Assembly: GCA_012295275.1 (NCBI GenBank)
Contig: CM022665.1
Coordinates: forward strand, 48,215,064 to 48,279,063
DNA from: Chrysomallon squamiferum
Taxonomy: Eukaryota > Mollusca > Gastropoda > Neomphalida > Peltospiridae
DNA: 64,000 bases
Direction of reading: 5' to 3'
The notes under the pieces were generated by a model, which did not search any database, had not been told where the DNA came from, and saw only the letters and a program-made list of their open reading frames with translations. Below are positions 57,456-64,000 of the stretch, piece by piece; position 1 is the stretch's first letter, and every line of letters begins with the position of its first letter. The position numbers and the translations under genes were made by a program.

Positions 57456-57492
<37 letters not shown>
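57456..57492 (+). repeat. Poly(T) run adjoining GC-richer segment
   Basis: About 37 T. On the minus strand this is a poly(A) tract following GCCATGGCAACAGTAGTGCC, so it could be the tail of a retroposed copy. The 57493-57620 segment is unique. Confidence 0.6.
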
Positions 57493-57493
<1 letters not shown>

Positions 57494-57815
57494 GCTTGGC
57501 ACTACTGTTGCCATGGCAACAAATGCTGACAATATGTCTTGCCGATTTACTGCCATCAGCAGACAACACAAGATCCATAAAGGACTGGCTTAACTCAGTA
57601 CCCACAGATCACTCCCACTGGAAGTAAAAACCACAGACTGAATTCTGTGACTCGTAGCCATAAAACAAATAATCCTTAATCTCTCCATGCTTCAATTCTT
57701 TATTAATTACCACCATCTGCACATCAGAAGATAATTCTGTGTTAATTACTATCTATATCATCATAAGATATCTGTTTATTAATTACTATCTATATAATCA
57801 TAAGATATTTGTATA

Positions 57816-57885
57816 TTAATAGCAGTAGTAGTAATAGTAGTAGTAGCAGTAGTAGTAGTAATAGTAATAGTAGTAGTAATAATAA

Positions 57886-57950
<65 letters not shown>

Positions 57951-58270
57951 ATAGTAATAGTAGTAGTAATAATAATAGTGGTAGTAGTAGTAGTAGCAGT
58001 AGCAGCAGTAGTAGTAGTAGCACCAATGAGTAATAGAAGTAATAGTAGAAGTAATAGTAATAATAATAGTAGTAGTAATAGTAGTAGTAGTAATAGTAGT
58101 AGTAATAATAATAGTAGTAATAATAATAGTAGTAGTAGTAGTAGTAGTAGTAGTTGTAGTAGTAGTAGCAGCACAAGTAGTAGAAGTAGTAGTAGTGATA
58201 GAAGTAGTAGTAGTAATAGTAGTAGTAGTAATTGTAGTAGTATTACTGTTGTTGTTGTCATTGTACTGTC
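57816..58270 (+). repeat. (TAG)n trinucleotide satellite
   Basis: About 150 TAG units with AAT, AAG and CAG interruptions. Translates as serine or leucine tracts; not coding. Confidence 0.95.
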
Positions 58271-58436
58271 AGTAGTAGTAGTATTTAATATGTATCAGTA
58301 TGTCACTGTATCCTCCCAGCAGGCAGATAACTAAAATATCACACAGCAGCAAACTCTGATATTTTCTGTATCACACAGTAAAATATAACTAGGTTCTAGC
58401 ACATCACATGAGTTACTAGATGTGCTTACAGAGAAA

Positions 58437-58438
<2 letters not shown>

Positions 58439-58521
<83 letters not shown>
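58439..58521 (+). repeat. (GA)n microsatellite
   Basis: About 40 units. Confidence 0.95.
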
Positions 58522-58525
<4 letters not shown>

Positions 58526-58996
58526 GTTCTGTATGAAAAAGACAGTATTCTAATATTATTGATTAAAAGTGGAAAGCAGACAAATATCAAAGGTTGGAAC
58601 ATGAAACTGTCCTGTGGGTGCAATAAGCAGGATTGATCCAGTGACCTCTCACACAGTGACACATAGTGACACAGCTGTATGTGTCCAACATGTACACTTC
58701 TGTCTAATGCTTAACCACGGTATGTGACATAATCTTGTTATTATACATCCTCTCATATGTATGTGTGTGTGTAATATTTATATATATATATGCATATTAC
58801 ACATATATATCTGTGTGTGTCTGTTAAGCCAGGTTAATATAAAACTCTGATACAACTAGATTTAGTGAAGAAGTAATTATATTCTGTGTACAGCCTCTCT
58901 CCACATCTCACACAGTGAATCAGTGGCAAAGAAATCACATCACAGCTTTATAGTCATAATGGCTGTTAGGTGTTAAATTCTCATTTTTTAAATCAT

Positions 58997-59031
<35 letters not shown>

Positions 59032-59254
59032 TTCATTCATTTATTTATAATGAAATTACAAGAACTAATATAATCAACAAATTTTTTTTTTTTTTTTTTT
59101 TAAATCTTATATATGAACCCTCCCAGTAACACACAAAACATTTTTCAGGTTTTTATATGCCAGCTACATGATGAGCATTTTCTAGAATGGGAAATGGATA
59201 CATTTTATTTTTGTATCCTGAACAAGACTGAATCAACAAGTGACTTCTGTCCCT

Positions 59255-59276
59255 GTGTGTGTGTGTGTGTGCGTGT

Positions 59277-59341
<65 letters not shown>

Positions 59342-59366
59342 TGTCTGTGTGTCTGTGTGTGTGTGT
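59255..59366 (+). repeat. (TG)n microsatellite
   Basis: About 50 units with C interruptions. Confidence 0.95.
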
Positions 59367-59884
59367 GGGCTTCTCTCTTATATGTTTTCAGCTAATCAAT
59401 CAGCTTCATACAGCTTCACAAAATCTCACAGACTCTCAATTTAATCAACTACCTTTTATTCTTTTTCTCTTTTTTTCTTTACCTTCTGTCTTTCACAATC
59501 TCATCATCAACAAAAAAAAAAAAAAAAAAAACACGCATCCAATTATTTCTGAGCAGATTAACTGACTGCTATTAACTCCATTAGGTTACCTTGTCTCAAT
59601 TAATTCCCTACAGAAATAATGTTAACATATGTACGACAGAAGAATCGGGCTGCTAGATGGGAAGTGACATTAACAGATTTTTCTATCTAATTTTCTTACA
59701 GCTCAATACAAATAATAGACTCACTGCCTTAAGCCAGTCAATATCTTAATGCATTTAAAAAAAAAAAAAAAATTATATATAATAATAATAAAATAAAATG
59801 TTTGGTTTGTGTCACTTTAATTAACATTAAGTGGTGCAGTGCAACACATTCAGCTGATAAGGTAATCACAGCATCTCAGTGTGC

Positions 59885-59927
59885 GAGTTCTAGTAACAGC
59901 AGCAAAATGAAATAACAGGCCATTAGT

Positions 59928-59976
<49 letters not shown>

Positions 59977-60041
59977 TGTGTGTGTGTGTGTGTGTGCGAG
60001 TTCTAGTAACAGCAGCAAAATGAAAAACAGGCTATTATATC

Positions 60042-60073
<32 letters not shown>

Positions 60074-60197
60074 AGTTCTAGTAACAGCAGCAAATGAAAT
60101 AACAGGCTATTATCTATATTTGTGTGTATATGTATGTGTGTGTATTTTTCTAGTAACAGCAGCAAAATTAAAGGCCATTAGTATGTCTGTGTGTGTC

Positions 60198-60235
<38 letters not shown>

Positions 60236-60330
60236 GTATGTTTGTGTCTGTCTGTGTGTGTATATCTGTTTGTGGGGGGGGTATGTAACAGCAGCTAAAT
60301 GAAATAACAGGCCATTAGTACATCTGTGTG
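59885..60330 (+). repeat. Array of TTCTAGTAACAGCAGCAAAA plus (TG)n
   Basis: Five or six copies of a 25-35-bp anchor (TTCTAGTAACAGCAGCAAAA, AATAACAGGCCATTAGTA), each followed by a TG tract of different length. Confidence 0.88.
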
Positions 60331-61134
60331 TGTGTGTGTGTTTTAGGATTTAAATGTGTGTGTGTGTGTATATATATATGTTTGAAAGTATGTTATCATG
60401 TTTGTATCTGTATATATATCTGTATGTGTGTATGTGTGCATGTGTGTGTGTGTGTGTACATATGTATGTAAATCTGTTCAGTAAAAATCTGAGACAATTC
60501 ACACTTTCTGTAAATCACTCCCACATTCAGAATCTGCTTCGTAACTTCGTCTTTCTTTCTTTCTTTCTTATTTACAAAATTTCTCACAGCTTAACACCTG
60601 CAATTAACAGGTAAAAAAATAAAAACTTCACTTGGACACATTCCAAACGGACACAGTGACTGCACACCGACTCGTTCAATCTGCTGTAAAACTGTGACAC
60701 GTGCACCAATCAAACGTGTCTTTAATGTGTCGGAACCACTCAGCACGTCTCAGGTTAAATTGTGTTCCGCGTTTTTCAAACTTTTACAAGTCAAATTTCA
60801 CCCTCCACACTCTCAGCAAGACACCCCCATTTAATAAACATTACAATTATACAGTAAAACACTTTTTAAAAAAAAAAATATTTTTTTTATAATGTTTAAA
60901 TGTTAGGAAAAAAAAAAATAATAATAAAATAAAAAATATATTATAATAATCATTTAGAGCTTTAAATCTGTTTGATATAAAAATAATTAAAAAAAAAAAA
61001 TAATAATTTACACAAACAACATGTAATTGATTCAGACCAGGGCTAGGAATTAATACAGCAGTGTGGGGGATGGGGAGGAGGGGGGGGGGGGGGACAGACA
61101 GAGACACATACAGAAACAAAGAGAGCTCACATTT

Positions 61135-61520
61135 GTTATAATAAACACTATATGATACTGTTAATATCTCACATTAGTTTAACACAAATTGTGTGATACC
61201 ATTAATATTTCACATTAGTTTAACCCAAATTGTGTGATACGGTTAATATCTCACATTTGTTATAACACAACCTATATGATACAGTTAATATCTCACATTT
61301 GTTATAACACAACCTGTGTGATACTGTTAATATCTCACATTTGTTATAACACAACCTATATGATACTGTTAATATCTCAGTTGTTATAACAAAACCTATA
61401 TGATACTGTTAATATCTCACAGTTGTTATAACAAAACCTGTGTGATACTCTTAATATCTCACAATTGTTATAACACAACCTGTGTGATACTGTTAATATC
61501 TGTGTGATACTGTGTATGTC
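61135..61520 (+). repeat. 42-bp tandem array
   Basis: About nine copies of TTATAACACAACCTATATGA plus TACTGTTAATATCTCACATTTG. Confidence 0.9.
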
Positions 61521-62008
61521 AAAATAAACAAATGGAGTTCAAAGAGGATTAGTTCAGTGCACAGTGTCAGTGACAGGGGAGATTATTTACTGATTTGTGT
61601 CACTTCCACACACAAAGGTGCAAACAGAAGATAAATAATTCTTTGTACTTCTTCTCTGTGTCTGATATTTTAAAAAAACTGCTGACAACACAGATACATG
61701 AGAACTGACACAAAACTCTGACATACGCTGATTAATCTCTTTGTACAAGTCCACTGTAAACTGTGGTGTAACCTTTAGACTGAGACATGACAGATCACAG
61801 GATCGATACCCTTCAGTGTCATTTAGCCAGTTCCAACCAGTAACCCCTGACAGACTTCATAACACAGAGGTGCTTTACAATGTATTTATGAGGACAAGCA
61901 ACATGTCAGCACAGAAGCTAACTGTTAGGACTTGTGATATGTAGATATAGCAGATATCTTTCACAAGTGATCATTTATGTAAATGTAATAGGTGTCACTA
62001 ATTACTGT

Positions 62009-62505
62009 TTATGTAAATATATAGCAGTTATCTATGACAAGTGACTGTTTATGTAAAAATAATGGATATCTGTATTTATTTAAATGTAGGGGATGTCTAT
62101 GTTTATGTAAATATAATGGATATCTATATTTGTAAAAACAACAAAAGATATCTATTCTTATGTAAACATTAAAGATATCTGTTCTTATGTAAATGTGACA
62201 GCAGGTGTCACTAGTGACTGTTTTGTGTAAATACTGCAATTTGTCAGTCACTTGTTGCCAGTGTGTGGTCAACAAGACTGAGCTAATGAGCAAGTCGGGG
62301 AGATAATCAACAACAGACGCAGTGACCTTCTCCCCAGCAGCGCCGAAGGACACAATGTGGCCGATGCTGAAGACTGAATGGCAGAAACATCCATCAGCAA
62401 CGATGATGTAAACATGATGAACCGCCTGCCAGTCCAGAGGTTCACAGACCAGTGATTGACCACTGCTGACCAGTCCGAGTTTTTGTCTGCTGACCGTTTG
62501 TTACA
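62009..62505. other. Coding-like decayed segment, strand ambiguous
   Basis: Unusually GC-rich for the area. The minus strand is open from about 62505 to 62009 with no ATG (CEPLDWQAVHHVYIIVADG, IVSFGAAGEKVTASVVDYL). The plus strand, with two TGA stops, reads ANEQVGEIINNRRSDLLPSS and MAETSISNDDVNMMNRLPV, which looks more like a real hydrophilic protein. It is most simply a decayed transposable-element or retrogene fragment. I do not recognise the family. Confidence 0.3.
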
Positions 62506-62544
62506 TTTAGAGGTGGCCTCAAGTAATTAACAAGCACAGAAAAT

Positions 62545-62790
62545 TTAAATAATTAGCAAACAGAGAAGAATTTAAATAATTAACAAACACAGAACAATTT
62601 AAGTAATTAACAAACACACAAACTAATTTAAATAATTAACAAACACAGAACAATTTAAGTAATTAACAAACACACAAAACTATTTAAATAATTAACAAAG
62701 ACAAAACTAATTTAAATATCAATAAACACAGAAAAAACTGAAATAATTAACAAATAGAAAAACCTAAATAATTAACAAACAGAAAAACTT
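62545..62790 (+). repeat. 27-bp array ATTTAAATAATTAACAAACA
   Basis: About nine units (CAGAACA spacer), degenerate at the right end. Confidence 0.85.
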
Positions 62791-63154
62791 GAATTACTAA
62801 AACAGACACAAGAATTTAAACAGCCATCAAAAACAAACAAATTTTACAGAAGGAAATAAATTTATTTTTAATACTTATAAATAATCAATGAAAACACAGA
62901 AAATAATCTAAATAACTAACACACATAAAAAAAAAGATCTTTAAAAACAAACACAAAACCCAATAATAAAGACATTTTAAAAAAGGTTTAATTAACCAAA
63001 TAAATCCACAAGTAAGTTTTAAAGTAACAAGATAAAACCAAGATCTGTATTAAAATAAATATGTCTGACTGTAACAACAACAATAATAACAATAACAATA
63101 ATAATAATAATAATAATTCTTCAGTAATGATAAAAATACTATATATATAAATAA

Positions 63155-63500
<346 letters not shown>

Positions 63501-63559
63501 CACAAAATCACACAACACACAACACACACACACACATTGGACACACACACACACACACA

Positions 63560-64000
63560 CAGTGAACACCTGTGTACTGGACACACCACATGTAATGGGC
63601 ATGTGTATTAGACACCTATGCATTGGACACTCATGTTATGAACACCTGTGTTCTGGAGGTTCGTGACAACAACAATCAAATATCACCAACCACAACATGT
63701 GCATTGGACAATGAACACCTGTGTATTGAACACCTGTGTAATGGACATGTGTATATGGACACTTGTGGAACACCTGTCTACTGGACAATGAACAGATGTG
63801 TATTGAACACCTATGTATTTAACACCTATTGTTGGACACCTGTGTATTGAACACCTGTGTATTGAACACATGTGTTTTGAACACCTGTGTAATGAACATG
63901 TGAACTGGACACCTGGAACTGGAACCTGTGAACTGGACACATGTGTATTGGTCACCTGTGTATTGAACACCTGTGAACTGAACACCTGTGAACTGGACAC
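63560..64000 (+). repeat. Approximately 19-bp array ACACCTGTGTATTGGACAC
   Basis: About 20 degenerate copies running off the window end. Confidence 0.88.

Noticed and set aside
57779-58334. Long Ser/Leu/Thr/Tyr-repeat ORFs
   Set aside because: Translation of the (TAG)n trinucleotide satellite in various frames.

Overview
This is eukaryotic (animal) nuclear DNA: AT-rich, gene-poor, with GT-AG introns and very dense simple and tandem repeats. One gene is clearly identifiable, a cyclic-nucleotide phosphodiesterase of family PDE3, encoded on the minus strand. The divergence from vertebrate PDE3A/B as I remember them, the microsatellite load and the short conserved exons suggest an invertebrate, perhaps a mollusc, annelid or other lophotrochozoan. 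The species cannot be fixed from the sequence alone.

Layout, left to right. 1-9.93 kb is AT-rich and repeat-filled; it looks like intron or intergenic DNA, with no coding exon I can support. 9.93-10.25 kb is a GC-richer block that ends on the minus strand in a strong splice donor. It looks like the promoter and noncoding first exon of a second minus-strand gene whose body lies to the left, and it carries a perfect DR1 nuclear-receptor half-site pair. 10.25-12.12 kb is a decayed pogo/Tigger-like DNA transposon with TA-flanked inverted ends. 13.05-20.07 kb is probably the PDE3 3' untranslated or flanking region. 20.07-31.40 kb holds the PDE3 exons common to all forms. 31.4-48.7 kb holds a long first intron and two candidate alternative first coding exons (40.8-40.9 kb and 48.5-48.7 kb). 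48.7-64 kb is mostly repeats, with one weak plus-strand two-exon candidate near 52.6-52.9 kb and a decayed coding-like patch at 62.0-62.5 kb.

The PDE3 model joins thirteen or fourteen coding exons in consistent phase to give about 844-875 residues, depending on first exon and cassette use. It includes the C-terminal part of the NHR2-like segment, a serine/arginine-rich linker with PKA-type sites, the complete HD-family catalytic domain with the PDE3-specific insert, and an acidic C-terminal tail. No transmembrane NHR1 segment was found. The protein should hydrolyse cAMP (and more slowly cGMP) and so tune PKA signalling.

The most unusual observation is that several intronic tandem arrays look seeded by this gene's own splice junctions. 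One array carries about twelve copies of an acceptor plus the first ~16 exon bases. Another carries about fifteen copies of an exon end plus its donor, in 45-bp in-frame units over part of its length. Two further introns are full of CAG/GTRA donor-like motifs. Other points worth a look are a possible 75-bp in-frame cassette exon inside the catalytic domain, a cluster of DR2 AGGTCA repeats at 44.9-45.4 kb, and many X-box (RFX-type) palindromes scattered through the window.
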